The notes: generated by a model not told the origin, from the letters alone. Numbered from the stretch's first letter, positions 8,371 to 16,378 are shown. The stretch is 46,243 nt of DNA from Allokutzneria sp. A3M-2-11 16 (GCF_024213555.1 NZ_JANAVO010000025.1:1-46243); one strand, 5' to 3'. Numbers and translations: made by a program.

Positions 8371-9750
8371 TCAATTTCGGAGCGAGACGTTCGCGCACGG
8401 CGCGTGTCGCTTCACCAGCTGGCTCCGCGCCTGCGAGCGGGCCAGGTTCCACTCCCGCCAGCTGTCGGGTGCCTCCTCCAGCTCGATGGTCGGCCAGTAC
8501 AGCACGCAGGCCCGCTGCGGCTCGGGCAGCCGCTGGAGCGCGGGCACCGCGTCGACGGACAGCTTGGTGAGGTAGATGTAGTCGATTTTCCCGGTGCTCT
8601 CCAGGCGGCTGATGTTGCCGTCCGCGATCAGCCGCTCCGGGTTCAGCACGGCGAGGCCGAGCAGCGCCACCATGCCGGTCGCGACGACCGCGCCGGGCAG
8701 CCACGGCCCGCGCAGCCGGACCCCCGCCGCGATGACGAGCAGGTAGACCAGGCCCAGCCACAGTTCGCACGCGAGCACGAGGATGCGCAGCACGGTGAAC
8801 CCGTACTCCTCTTGGTAGATCCACATGCGCACGGCCGCTCCGGCGACGATCACCAGTGACAGCACTGACAACGCGCCGAGCAGCACGCGCAGCCAGGTTC
8901 GGTCACCGCTGGTTTCCCGTGGTGCTAAACGAGAAGCGAGCCCGATCACGCCGAGGGTAAGAGCCGTGACCACCAGCAGCTGCCAGAAGCCGCGCCGTGC
9001 GTACTCCGCGTAGGACAGATCACCGACGACGCTGAACAAGGCGGGGAGCTGCACGGAGACGAAGGCCGCGAACAGCAGCACGAGCACGCTGATCGGCAGA
9101 ACCCATTCGATCCGGCGGAGGCTGATCTGCGGCAGCTCCAAGGAAAACTCCGGCTGAGGCTGGGTCAACGCCCAGCAAAGGCCCGTCGCGAACAGGGCCG
9201 CCACGACGAACATCGTGACCGAGGTGAACGTCGAGGAACTGTCCACTGTGGGCACTAGTGAGCGCACGAGGGCTTCGAAAGCCGGATCGGCGCTGACGAG
9301 CAGTCCGCCGAACACGATGAGCAGCACTCCCGAGACGGCGACCGCGAGCAGTGTTCTGGTGTTGCCGCGTGGACGGATCTCGCGCACGCCCCGCCTCAGC
9401 CAGTGCAGCCGGGTCAGCGCGTTGATCGGAGCTTCGATCGCGCCGCGCAGGGAAGTGCCCGCCACCGCGAGTGAGGCGGCGACGATCGCGGTGAGCGCGC
9501 ACAGGGTGAACAGCCATCGGGAATCGCGGAAGACGCCGACCGCGACCAGGGCCAACGCGAGGACCGCCCAGCCCGGATTTCGTTTCCGCACACTGGTTTC
9601 CGTGCTGCGCGCCGCTACCACCACCGCGGCGGCCATGGCCAGCGCTGTGATCATCCAGCCGAGCCCGGGTCGTACCGGGCTCAGCGCGAGTGCGGCCACG
9701 AGACCGCTCGCGGCGACCGCGGCCAGCACAGGGGGCATCGCTCTGTCCAC
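8371..9750 (-). CDS. DUF4173-like polytopic membrane protein
   Basis: GTG at 9750 is preferred because an AAAAGGAG (9759-9766) lies eight bases upstream; an open frame extends to 9819 but runs into repeat DNA. The 459-residue product has about ten to twelve hydrophobic helices. The segment YAEYARRGFWQLLVVTALTL near the middle and the end of the chain (SVDAVPALQRL) resemble DUF4153/DUF4173 proteins. Function unknown. The start codon lies inside one of the GTCCACTGTGGAC palindromes. The neighbouring GNAT runs in the same direction but is separated by 26 bases, so co-transcription is possible. Confidence 0.75.
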   Translation of the reverse strand: MDRAMPPVLAAVAASGLVAALALSPVRPGLGWMITALAMAAAVVVAARSTETSVRKRNPGWAVLALALVAVGVFRDSRWLFTLCALTAIVAASLAVAGTSLRGAIEAPINALTRLHWLRRGVREIRPRGNTRTLLAVAVSGVLLIVFGGLLVSADPAFEALVRSLVPTVDSSSTFTSVTMFVVAALFATGLCWALTQPQPEFSLELPQISLRRIEWVLPISVLVLLFAAFVSVQLPALFSVVGDLSYAEYARRGFWQLLVVTALTLGVIGLASRLAPRETSGDRTWLRVLLGALSVLSLVIVAGAAVRMWIYQEEYGFTVLRILVLACELWLGLVYLLVIAAGVRLRGPWLPGAVVATGMVALLGLAVLNPERLIADGNISRLESTGKIDYIYLTKLSVDAVPALQRLPEPQRACVLYWPTIELEEAPDSWREWNLARSQARSQLVKRHAPCANVSLRN

Positions 9751-9782
9751 TGTGGACACTCCTTTTCGGGCAGGGGTTTTTG

Positions 9783-9833
9783 CCCTGAATGAGTCATTGG
9801 GGGAGTTGGCGGCCCCCAATGACTCGTTCAGGG
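9783..9833. terminator. Long hairpin, 21-bp arms, 9-base loop
   Basis: The left arm is 9783-9803 and the right arm 9813-9833; the arms pair with a single mismatch (CCCTGAATGAGTCATT then five G). It lies upstream of the membrane-protein start and downstream of the histidine kinase stop, so it could end the two-component transcript. Its arms are also units of the palindromic repeat family at 9783-9980. Confidence 0.5.
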
Positions 9834-9980
9834 AGATCGCACGTGCGTCAATGACTCGTTCAGGGCGTTAAGCGTGGTGAATGGGCTGGTCAGGGCGTTG
9901 GGGTGCGAATGCCTTGTTTGGGGCGTTGGGTTCCCTGAACGACTCGTTCAGGGAACTGAGCGCCCCAAATGAGGCGTTGA
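9783..9980. repeat. Cluster of about seven degenerate palindromic units (AATGACTCGTTCAGGG-like)
   Basis: Units begin near 9783, 9813, 9849, 9878, 9906, 9931 and 9962 and are variants of CCCTGAA(T/C)GAGTCATTGGGG and its complement. The best one, at 9930-9956, is a perfect 27-bp palindrome with 13-bp arms around one base; it contains the stop codon of the histidine kinase. Spacing is irregular (about 25-36 bp) and no cas genes are present, so this is not CRISPR. Confidence 0.7.
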
Positions 9981-11003
9981 TCTTGAGGATGCGTGAGGGG
10001 AGTGGGGTTGGGGGCGGGTGGCGGGGAGGGTGACGGTGATGTGGCTGCCCAGGGCGGCGATGGTGCCGCCGTGCAGGTCGACCACCCAGCGCGCGATGGC
10101 CAGGCCGAGGCCGGTCCCGCCGCCCCCGGCGCGCTCGCCGCGGGTGAAGCGTTCGAAGACGCGGTCGCGGTCCTCGGGCGGGATGCCGGGCCCCTCGTCG
10201 TGCACCTCGATGACCAGGTCGGCGCCGCGGACGAGCGCGATCAGCCGCACTTCGCCGCCGGGAGGGCCGTGGCGGGCGGCGTTGTCGAGCAGGTTCACCA
10301 CGACCTGGTGCAGCCGCGCCCGGTCGGCGTAGACGGTGGCGCCGGGAGGCACGCGGAGAACGAAGCGGGCGGAAGGCGCCATGACCTGGGCCTCGGCGAC
10401 GACGGACTCCAGCAGCGGGCCGACGGGGAAGACCGAGCGGTCCAGGCGGTGCGCGCCCGCGTCGATGCGCGAGAGGTCGAGCAACTCCGCGACCAGGGTC
10501 CCGAGCCGTTCGGTCTGCGCGAGCGCGGTGCGCATGGTCGCGGAGTCGGGCGGGGTCACGCCGTCCACGACGTTCTCCAGGACCGCTCGCAGAGCGCTGA
10601 TCGGTGTTCGCAGCTCGTGCGAGACGTTGGCGATGAGGTCCCGCCGCTGCTGGTCGGCCGCGCCCAGGTCACCGGCCATCTGGTTGAACGCCGTGGCGAG
10701 CTGGCCGACCTCGTCCCGGGCGGTGGCGCGGACGCGGCGGTCGTAGTCGCCGCGCGCCATGGACTTCGCGGCGGAGGTCATCTCGCGCAGCGGCCTGGTC
10801 ATCCCGTGCGCCAGCACCTGCGAGGCGACCAGGGCGATCAGCACGGCGGTGGCCGCGGTGCGCGGCGGGAGCCACCCGATCTGGTTCCAGAAGAACAGCA
10901 GCGACGCGGTGAGCGAGGCGACCACGACGAGACCGAGCTTGAACTTGATCGACGGCACCGGGTCGAGGGGCCGTGGCACCCGGTCCAGCCAGGCGCGGAT
11001 CAC
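9948..11003 (-). CDS. Sensor histidine kinase, two-component system
   Basis: A 351-residue membrane histidine kinase. Two transmembrane helices (about residues 22-39 and 47-66) are joined by only about seven residues, so there is no real extracytoplasmic sensor domain. HAMP follows to about 119, then the H-box NVSHELRTPISAL with H129, the N-box VVVNLLDNAARHG, and ATP-lid motifs HDEGPGI and GGTGLGLAIARW. GTG at 11003 has GGAGG seven bases upstream and overlaps the response-regulator stop by four bases (GTGA), so the pair is translationally coupled. It probably senses a membrane or intramembrane signal; the target genes are unknown. Confidence 0.93.
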   Translation of the reverse strand: MIRAWLDRVPRPLDPVPSIKFKLGLVVVASLTASLLFFWNQIGWLPPRTAATAVLIALVASQVLAHGMTRPLREMTSAAKSMARGDYDRRVRATARDEVGQLATAFNQMAGDLGAADQQRRDLIANVSHELRTPISALRAVLENVVDGVTPPDSATMRTALAQTERLGTLVAELLDLSRIDAGAHRLDRSVFPVGPLLESVVAEAQVMAPSARFVLRVPPGATVYADRARLHQVVVNLLDNAARHGPPGGEVRLIALVRGADLVIEVHDEGPGIPPEDRDRVFERFTRGERAGGGGTGLGLAIARWVVDLHGGTIAALGSHITVTLPATRPQPHSPHASSRSTPHLGRSVP

Positions 11004-11659
11004 CGGGGCACCTCCAGCGCGTAGCCGACGCCGTGCACGGTGCGGATCAGATCGGCGCCGAGCTTGCGGCGCAAGGCTTTCACGTGACTGTCGACGGTGC
11101 GGCTGCCCCCGGCGTCGTTCCACCCCCACACGGCGCGGAGCAGCTGTTCGCGGGGCAGCACGGCGCGCGGGCGGTCGGCGAGGCAGGCCAGCAGGTCGAA
11201 CTCGGTGGGGGTGAGGTGCACCTCCACACCGGCCCGGTGCACGCGCCGTTCGGTCGCGTCGATCCGCAGGTCGCCCAGGTCGGGGACCGCCGCCCGGTTC
11301 ACCCGGCGCAGCAGCACCCGGACCCGGGCGGCCAGCTCCCGGATGGAGAACGGTTTGGTGAGGTAGTCGTCGGCGCCCACCGCGAGCCCGACGAGCAGGT
11401 CCGTCTCGTCGTCGCGAGCGGTCAGCATGAGCACCGGGACCGGCCGCCGGGCCTGGACGCGCCTGCACACCTCCAGCCCGTCGAAGCCCGGCAGCATCAC
11501 GTCCAGCACCACGAGGTCGGGCTCGGTCTCCTCGGCGACGCGGACCGCGGTGGGGCCGTCGTGCGCCAGCTCCACCGCGAACCCCTCGGCCCGCAGCCGG
11601 TCGGCCACCGAGGTGGCGATGGTCAGATCGTCCTCGACGACCAGCACGCGCTGCTGCAT
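11000..11659 (-). CDS. OmpR/PhoB-family response regulator
   Basis: 219 residues from ATG at 11659; a GTG at 11677 is an alternative start. The receiver domain begins RVLVVEDD, has the phospho-acceptor D53 in LVVLDVMLPGFDG, the conserved T/S in LMLTARDD, and K in LTKPFS. The C-terminal winged helix (about 125-219) reads LTPTEFDLLACLA, RTVDSHVKALRRKLG and IRTVHGVGYAL, typical of OmpR-class DNA-binding domains. It is the first gene of the two-component operon and is divergent from nothing; the ThuA-like gene lies upstream in the same direction. Confidence 0.94.
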   Translation of the reverse strand: MQQRVLVVEDDLTIATSVADRLRAEGFAVELAHDGPTAVRVAEETEPDLVVLDVMLPGFDGLEVCRRVQARRPVPVLMLTARDDETDLLVGLAVGADDYLTKPFSIRELAARVRVLLRRVNRAAVPDLGDLRIDATERRVHRAGVEVHLTPTEFDLLACLADRPRAVLPREQLLRAVWGWNDAGGSRTVDSHVKALRRKLGADLIRTVHGVGYALEVPR

Positions 11660-11709
11660 GGACCCGACTCTAAGCACCGGTTGTGGTGCTCACGCGGCCG
11701 AGTTGTGCA

Positions 11710-11725
11710 GATCCTGTGAAGGATC
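11710..11725. terminator. Small hairpin GATCC-TGTGAA-GGATC at the end of the ThuA-like gene
   Basis: Five-base arms around a six-base loop overlap the ThuA-like stop codon. There is no T-run, so a terminator role is weak. Confidence 0.25.
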
Positions 11726-12506
11726 AGCGCCTGCCCAGCCAGCCCAGCCCGTCGACCAGGAACCGGTTCTGCACCTCGCTGGCGAAGGTCGAGGACAGCG
11801 GCCGGTTGTTCGGGTAGTCCATGGCGTTGTGCCCGAAGTTGGCGTAGAGCATCCGGTAGTTCTCGTTGCTCCACATGATCGGGTAGTAGCCGCTGTACCA
11901 GCTCTGGTTCGGGTCGGTGCCCAGCGGGAAGCTCGACGGGTCGACCGAGGCCAGGATCGTGATGTCCGGGTTGCGGCGCAGGTCGTTGTTCCAGCTGTAC
12001 CACTCGCTCACCGCCGAGGTCCACGTCGCGGGCAGCCGCGTGGTCGACGGGTGGGCCCGGTCCTCGGTCCTGAGCACGGCCGTCGTCGGGCCCCACGTGT
12101 TGGAGCGGAACGCGAGGAACGTGTTGTGGTACCAGGGCCAGTTGCCCGGCTCCGTGGTGAACGCCGAGACGTGGAAGCCCAGCCAGCCGCCGCCGTTGTC
12201 CATGTACCGCTGGAACCCGGAGCGCTGCGCGGCGGTCTGCGGCAGGTTGTCCAGGAACATCACCACCTGGTACTGGCTCAGCCCCGGCGAGGTGAGCAGG
12301 TTCCAGTCCGTCGAGGCGGTGTAGGAGAACTCGTGCTGCGCGGCGAGCTGCGGGAAGCGCTCGTTGGCCTCCTTGACGAAGCTGATGTGCGCGGCGTCCC
12401 AGGTCCCGCTGTAGAGCGCGAGGACCTTGAACCGCGGCGCCGCCTGCGCGGGCAGGGCCGCGAGGAACAGGAGGGCGGCGAACAGGGCGAGCAGACGCTT
12501 GACCAT
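11724..12506 (-). CDS. Secreted ThuA-like domain protein
   Basis: 260 residues starting with a signal peptide (MVKRLLALFAALLFLAALPAQA). GAAGGGA lies about five bases before the ATG. The mature part follows the ThuA (glutamine amidotransferase-like) pattern: KVLALYSGTWDAAHISF, VVMFLDNLPQTAAQ, MDNGGGWLGFHVSAF, PDITILASVDPSSF, YPIMWSNENYRMLYANFGHNA. ThuA-like proteins are linked to trehalose or other glycan use in some bacteria and often occur as exported domains in actinobacteria; catalytic activity is unproven. A LacI-type half-palindrome lies in the promoter region, which fits sugar control. Confidence 0.82.
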   Translation of the reverse strand: MVKRLLALFAALLFLAALPAQAAPRFKVLALYSGTWDAAHISFVKEANERFPQLAAQHEFSYTASTDWNLLTSPGLSQYQVVMFLDNLPQTAAQRSGFQRYMDNGGGWLGFHVSAFTTEPGNWPWYHNTFLAFRSNTWGPTTAVLRTEDRAHPSTTRLPATWTSAVSEWYSWNNDLRRNPDITILASVDPSSFPLGTDPNQSWYSGYYPIMWSNENYRMLYANFGHNAMDYPNNRPLSSTFASEVQNRFLVDGLGWLGRR

Positions 12507-12576
12507 GCGGGTCCCTTCGAATGAGCGGAGGGAACCGGCGGCTTGTTGCCATCCGCGATTGTGTTGCCGCATCGGA

Positions 12577-12591
12577 TGGTAAGCGCTCTCA
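12577..12591. promoter_or_regulatory. Possible LacI-family operator upstream of the ThuA-like gene
   Basis: TGGTAAGCGCTCTCA has the central AGCGCT and partial outer symmetry seen in LacI-family sites of actinobacterial sugar genes. It lies 71 bases upstream of the ThuA start. A nearby inverted repeat, CCATCCG (12549-12555) with CGGATGG (12573-12579), adds symmetry. No LacI gene is in the window, so this is tentative. Confidence 0.3.
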
Positions 12592-12619
12592 CGGGGCCGC
12601 GTCGAGGTGAACCTCGCCT

Positions 12620-12637
12620 TGACAAATAAATTTGTCA
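12620..12637. promoter_or_regulatory. Perfect palindromic operator TGACAAATAAATTTGTCA for the ArsR-like gene
   Basis: An AT-rich 18-bp palindrome (8-bp arms, two central bases) stands out in GC-rich DNA and overlaps a -35-like TTGACA at 12619-12624. It ends 18 bases before the ATG of the downstream ArsR-like regulator, where no ribosome binding site is visible. This is the expected layout for autorepression of an ArsR-type operon with a near-leaderless mRNA. Confidence 0.7.
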
Positions 12638-12654
12638 GTGTCAGCGTTGTCGTC

Positions 12655-13239
12655 ATGCTCGAGGTAGCGGTGATCGAGGACCCGGCCGCGGCCGAGGTCT
12701 GCCTGGACCCGGTGCGCGCCCGCCTGCTCGCCGAGCTGGCCGAGCCCGGCTCGGCGACCACGCTGGCCGCGAAGGTCGGGCTGACCAGGCAGAAGGTGAA
12801 CTACCACCTGCGGTCGCTGGAATCGCACGGCCTGGTCGAGCTGGTGCAGGAGCGGCCGAGGGGCAACTTCACCGAGCGCGTGCTGCGGGCGACCGCCGCC
12901 TCGTACGTGATCTCCCCGGCGGCGCTGGCCCCGGTCCAGCCCGATCCGAGTCGCGCGCCGGACCACCTGTCGGCACGCTGGTTGCTGGCGGTGGCGGCCC
13001 GGCTGGTCCGCGACGTGGGCGCGCTGATCACCGGGGCCACCAAGGCCCGCAAGCGGCTGGCCACGTTCGCGGTCGACGGCGAGATCCGCTTCGCCTCCGC
13101 CGCCGACCGGGCCGCCTTCGCCGAGGAACTGGGGGTCACCGTCAGGTCCCTGGTCGCCAAGTACCACGACGAGTCCGCCGAGGGCGGCCGTCCGCACCGC
13201 GTCGTCGTCGCGCTGCACCCCAGCGTTAAGGAGAGTTGA
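12655..13239 (+). CDS. ArsR-like winged-helix transcriptional regulator
   Basis: 194 residues from ATG at 12655; a frame extension to 12607 would read through the operator and is rejected. Residues 15-85 form an ArsR-type winged helix: DPVRARLLAELAEPGSATTLAAKVGL, recognition helix TRQKVNYHLRSLESHGLVEL, then a wing. The C-terminal half is helical (WLLAVAARLVRDVGALI, FAEELGVTVRSLVAKYH) and may bind a ligand; I see no metal-binding Cys cluster. It is one base from the first of three SRPBCC genes. ArsR plus AHSA1/SRPBCC pairs are common in actinobacteria, where the SRPBCC protein probably responds to the same ligand. Confidence 0.9.
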   Translation: MLEVAVIEDPAAAEVCLDPVRARLLAELAEPGSATTLAAKVGLTRQKVNYHLRSLESHGLVELVQERPRGNFTERVLRATAASYVISPAALAPVQPDPSRAPDHLSARWLLAVAARLVRDVGALITGATKARKRLATFAVDGEIRFASAADRAAFAEELGVTVRSLVAKYHDESAEGGRPHRVVVALHPSVKES

Positions 13240-13240
13240 G

Positions 13241-13936
13241 ATGGGCCGCGAGTTCGAACTGCGCCTGGAAGTCGTCCTGCCCGCCACCCCGGAGGAGGTC
13301 TGGACCCTCGTCGCGACGCCGGAGGGCCAGGCCGCCTGGTTCATGCCGGGCGAGGAGATCGGGCCGGACGGCGCCGAGGTCTGGGACCCGCCCAAGCGCC
13401 TGGTCTTCAGGACGCCCTCGGCGGATGACGGCTCCTTCCACGCCTTCGAGTACCTGATCGAGGGCCAGGAGGACGGCACCGCGCTCACGTTCGTCCACAG
13501 TGGAGTAACCGGTGCCGGTTGGTCGGAGGAGTACGAGGAGATCACCACGATCGGCTGGGCCTTCTACCTGCACACGATGCGCGAGTACCTGACCCACTTC
13601 CGCGGCCGCCCCAACGTCTACGTGGAGGCGGACGGTCCGGAGTCCTCGGCGAGGCAGCAGGCGTGGGACCAGCTCCTCGCGACGCTGGGTGCGTCCGCCG
13701 TCGGTGACGAGGTCTCCCTGGACGTGCCCGGGCTGCCTCGCCAGCAGGGCGTCGTGGACATCATCAACGACAACTTCGTCGGCTTCCGCACCGAGGACTC
13801 GCTCGTGCGCTTCCACGGCCGGATGCGCCTGGGCATGTCCATAGCGGTGAGCCAGCACGCGTACAGCCCGATCGATGCCGAGGCGTACACCGCGGCGTGG
13901 AAGGCGTGGCTGGACGCGCAGTTCGAGGGGAGCTGA
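13241..13936 (+). CDS. SRPBCC (AHSA1-like) protein, tandem copy 1
   Basis: 231 residues. The N-terminal 140 residues are an SRPBCC/START-like ligand-binding fold: FELRLEVVLPATPEEVWTLVATPEGQ, AAWFMPGEE, FHAFEYLIEGQEDGTALTF, VHSGV, then a helix ending YLTHF. About 90 further residues (conserved QQGVVDIINDNFVGFRTEDS) form an extension present in all three copies. The gene starts one base after the ArsR-like stop with AAGGAGA in front. The fold binds hydrophobic small molecules or acts as an Hsp90 co-chaperone in eukaryotes; here the ligand is unknown. Confidence 0.9.
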   Translation: MGREFELRLEVVLPATPEEVWTLVATPEGQAAWFMPGEEIGPDGAEVWDPPKRLVFRTPSADDGSFHAFEYLIEGQEDGTALTFVHSGVTGAGWSEEYEEITTIGWAFYLHTMREYLTHFRGRPNVYVEADGPESSARQQAWDQLLATLGASAVGDEVSLDVPGLPRQQGVVDIINDNFVGFRTEDSLVRFHGRMRLGMSIAVSQHAYSPIDAEAYTAAWKAWLDAQFEGS

Positions 13937-13937
13937 G

Positions 13938-14633
13938 ATGGGCCGCGAGTTCGAGCTGCGCAAGGAAGTCGTCCTGCCGGTGAGCCCGGAGGAGGTCTGG
14001 TCGGCGGTCGCGACACCGAACGGCCAGGCCGGTTGGTTCATGCCCGGTGAGGAGATCGGGCCGGGCGGCGCCGAGGTCTGGGACCCGCCCAAGCGCCTGG
14101 TCATCAAGCTGCCGCCGGGCGAGGACGGTTCCTTCCACGCGTTCGAGTACCTGGTCGAGGGCCGCGAGGACGGCACCGTGCTGCGATTCGTCCACAGTGG
14201 ACTGACCGGCGCGGGCTGGCCCGAGCAGTACGAGACGATGACCTCGTACGGGTGGGACTTCTACCTCCACTCGCTCGTGGAGTACCTGACCCACTTCCCC
14301 GGCCGCTCCACCGTCTACGTGGAGGCCGAGGGCCCGGCCGCGTCAGCGGAGGCGGCGGCGTGGGACCGGTTCGTCGCGGCGCTGGGCGTGTCCGCGGTCG
14401 GCGACAGGATCTCGGTGTCGCTGCCCGGAGTGCCGAGCCAGGACGGCGTCGTGGACATCATCAACGAGGCCTTCGTGGGCTTCCGCACCGAGGACTCGCT
14501 CGTGCGCTTCCACAGCCGCAAGCACATGTCCATGGCCGTCGCGGTGAGCCAGCACGCGTACAGCCCGATCGACGCCGACGCGTACACCGCGGCGTGGAAA
14601 GCGTGGCTCGACACGCAGTTCGAGGGGAGCTGA
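13938..14633 (+). CDS. SRPBCC (AHSA1-like) protein, tandem copy 2
   Basis: 231 residues and the same two-part layout as the copy before it; the two share most of their sequence, including the start MGREFELR and the end AWKAWLD.QFEGS. It begins one base after the stop of copy 1, with the ribosome binding site GAGGGGAG lying inside the last codons of copy 1. Differences cluster in the middle (DFYLHSLVEYLTHFPGRS) and in the C-terminal extension (SRKHMSMAVAVSQHAY), where a changed ligand preference could lie. Confidence 0.9.
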   Translation: MGREFELRKEVVLPVSPEEVWSAVATPNGQAGWFMPGEEIGPGGAEVWDPPKRLVIKLPPGEDGSFHAFEYLVEGREDGTVLRFVHSGLTGAGWPEQYETMTSYGWDFYLHSLVEYLTHFPGRSTVYVEAEGPAASAEAAAWDRFVAALGVSAVGDRISVSLPGVPSQDGVVDIINEAFVGFRTEDSLVRFHSRKHMSMAVAVSQHAYSPIDADAYTAAWKAWLDTQFEGS

Positions 14634-14634
14634 C

Positions 14635-15324
14635 GTGGGCCGCGAGTTCGAGCTGCGCAAGGAAGTCGTCCTCCCCGTGAGTCCGGAGGAGGTCTGGGCG
14701 GCGGTCGCGACACCGGAGGGCCAGGCCGCCTGGTTCATGACCGCCGAGGAGATCGGGCCGGACGGCGCCGAGGTCTGGGACCCGCCCAAGCACCTCGTCA
14801 TCAAGACCCCGCCCGGTGAGGACGGTTCCTTCCACGCGTTCGAGTACCTGATCGAGGGCCGCGAGGGCAGTGCGGTGCTCCGGTTCGTCCACAGTGGAAT
14901 GTCGGGCGACGCCTGGCCGGACGAGTACGTGGACATGACCGAGATGGGCTGGGACTGCTACCTCCACTCGCTGCGCGAGTACCTGGTCCACTTCGGTGGC
15001 CGCCCCGCCGTCTACGTGGAGGCCGACGGCCCGGCGTCGTCGACGGAGTGGGACGCGTGGAACCGGTTCGTCGAGCGGCTGGGCGTGGCGGAGGCCGGGG
15101 ACGAGGTCTCCCTGTCCGTGGCGGGTCTGCCGAGCCAGGACGGTGTCGTGGACATCATCCGTCCGGGCTTCGTGGGTATCCGCACCCAGGACTCGCTCGT
15201 TCGCTTCCACTGCAGGGTGCCCCTGGGCATGCCGGTCGCGGTGGGCCACCACGTCTACCGCCCGATCGACACCGGCGCGTACACCGAGGCGTGGAAGGCG
15301 TGGCTCCACTCGAACTTCTCCTGA
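14635..15324 (+). CDS. SRPBCC (AHSA1-like) protein, tandem copy 3
   Basis: 229 residues from a GTG, one base after copy 2, with the same GAGGGGAG site. It is the most diverged copy: WFMTAEE for WFMPGEE, GVAEAGDEVSLSVAGL, and a different C-terminus ending AWLHSNFS. The SRPBCC core motifs remain intact. Tail-to-head spacing of one base for all three copies shows tandem duplication inside one operon. Confidence 0.9.
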   Translation: MGREFELRKEVVLPVSPEEVWAAVATPEGQAAWFMTAEEIGPDGAEVWDPPKHLVIKTPPGEDGSFHAFEYLIEGREGSAVLRFVHSGMSGDAWPDEYVDMTEMGWDCYLHSLREYLVHFGGRPAVYVEADGPASSTEWDAWNRFVERLGVAEAGDEVSLSVAGLPSQDGVVDIIRPGFVGIRTQDSLVRFHCRVPLGMPVAVGHHVYRPIDTGAYTEAWKAWLHSNFS

Positions 15325-15355
15325 GTGTCGGGGGCGCGGGCTACCGTCATGCGCC

Positions 15356-16288
15356 ATGAACGCCTTCCCCGCGGTCGCCGACCCGTTCCGGCGGGAGCTG
15401 CTCGCGCACTGCTACCGGATGGTCGGCTCGGTGCACGACGCCGAGGACCTGGTGCAGGAGACCTACCTGCGCGCGTGGCGGGCGTACGACAAGTTCGAGC
15501 AGCGCTCGTCGGTGCGGACCTGGCTCTACCGCATCGCCACCCGCGTGTGCCTGACGGCGCTCGAAGGGCGGGGGAGGCGGCCGCTGCCGACCGGCCTCGG
15601 GGGACAGCGCTGCGATCCCGGTGACGATCTCGTGCGGCCGCCGGAGATCACCTGGCTGGAGCCCTTCCCGGACCGCGACGACGACCCGGCGTCGATCGTC
15701 GCGGGCCGGGAGAGCCTGCGCCTGGCGCTGGTCGCGGCGTTGCAGCACCTGCCGCCGCGCCAGCGCGCCGTGCTCGTGCTGCGCGATGTGCTCCAGTGGC
15801 GGGCGGCCGAGGTGGCGGAGGCGCTCGACGTCTCGGCCGCCGCGGTGAACAGCCTGCTGCAACGCGCCCGCGCGCAACTGGAAACCGTTGCGCCACAAGA
15901 AGACCAGCTCATCGAGCAGCCGGAGCAGCGGGCTCTGCTCGACCGCTACGTGCGCGCGTTCGAGGCCAAGGACGTCGCCGCGATCGTCGAACTGTTCACC
16001 GCCGACGCGGTGTGGGAGATGCCGCCGTTCACCGCGTGGTACCAGGGGCGGGCGGACATCGCGCGGCACCTCAGGCAGCGGTGCCCGGCCGTGCCCGGTG
16101 GGCAGCGCCTCATCCCGGTCAGCGCCAACGGCCAGCCCGCCTTCGCCAACTACCTGCGCACGGAGGACGGCGTGTTCCGCGCCTTCAACGTGCAGGTGCT
16201 GACGATCGGGCCCGCGGGCGTGAGCCATGCGGCCGTCTTCCTCGACACCTCGCTCTACGCGGCGTTCGGCCTGCCCGAGGTGCTCTGA
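15356..16288 (+). CDS. ECF sigma factor with C-terminal SnoaL-like domain (SigG/SigJ type)
   Basis: 310 residues. Sigma region 2 is FRRELLAHCYRMVGSVHDAEDLVQETYLRAWRAY, then VRTWLYRIATRVCL. Region 4 is LQHLPPRQRAVLVLRDVLQWRAAEVAEALDVSAAAVNSLLQRARAQL. From about residue 195 a SnoaL-like alpha+beta domain follows (LDRYVRAFEAKDVAAIVELFTADAVWEMPPF). Such ECF factors have no classical anti-sigma factor; the fused domain is thought to control activity. It lies 31 bases after SRPBCC copy 3 and may belong to the same operon. ATG at 15356 is chosen because it begins the sigma homology. Confidence 0.9.
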   Translation: MNAFPAVADPFRRELLAHCYRMVGSVHDAEDLVQETYLRAWRAYDKFEQRSSVRTWLYRIATRVCLTALEGRGRRPLPTGLGGQRCDPGDDLVRPPEITWLEPFPDRDDDPASIVAGRESLRLALVAALQHLPPRQRAVLVLRDVLQWRAAEVAEALDVSAAAVNSLLQRARAQLETVAPQEDQLIEQPEQRALLDRYVRAFEAKDVAAIVELFTADAVWEMPPFTAWYQGRADIARHLRQRCPAVPGGQRLIPVSANGQPAFANYLRTEDGVFRAFNVQVLTIGPAGVSHAAVFLDTSLYAAFGLPEVL

Positions 16289-16378
16289 GGGATTCAGCTG
16301 CCGCTGACGCGTGTTGCCAAGACGGCCCGTGTCCGCTTACATCGCTCCCAAGGTAGTTGCCCTCGATGGGAGTGTGTC

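Noticed and set aside
9783-9980. CRISPR array
   Set aside because: Repeat units are palindromic, irregularly spaced and degenerate, with no unique spacers and no cas genes.
12607-12654. Upstream GTG start for the ArsR-like gene
   Set aside because: It would translate through the palindromic operator and -35-like element and adds no conserved sequence.
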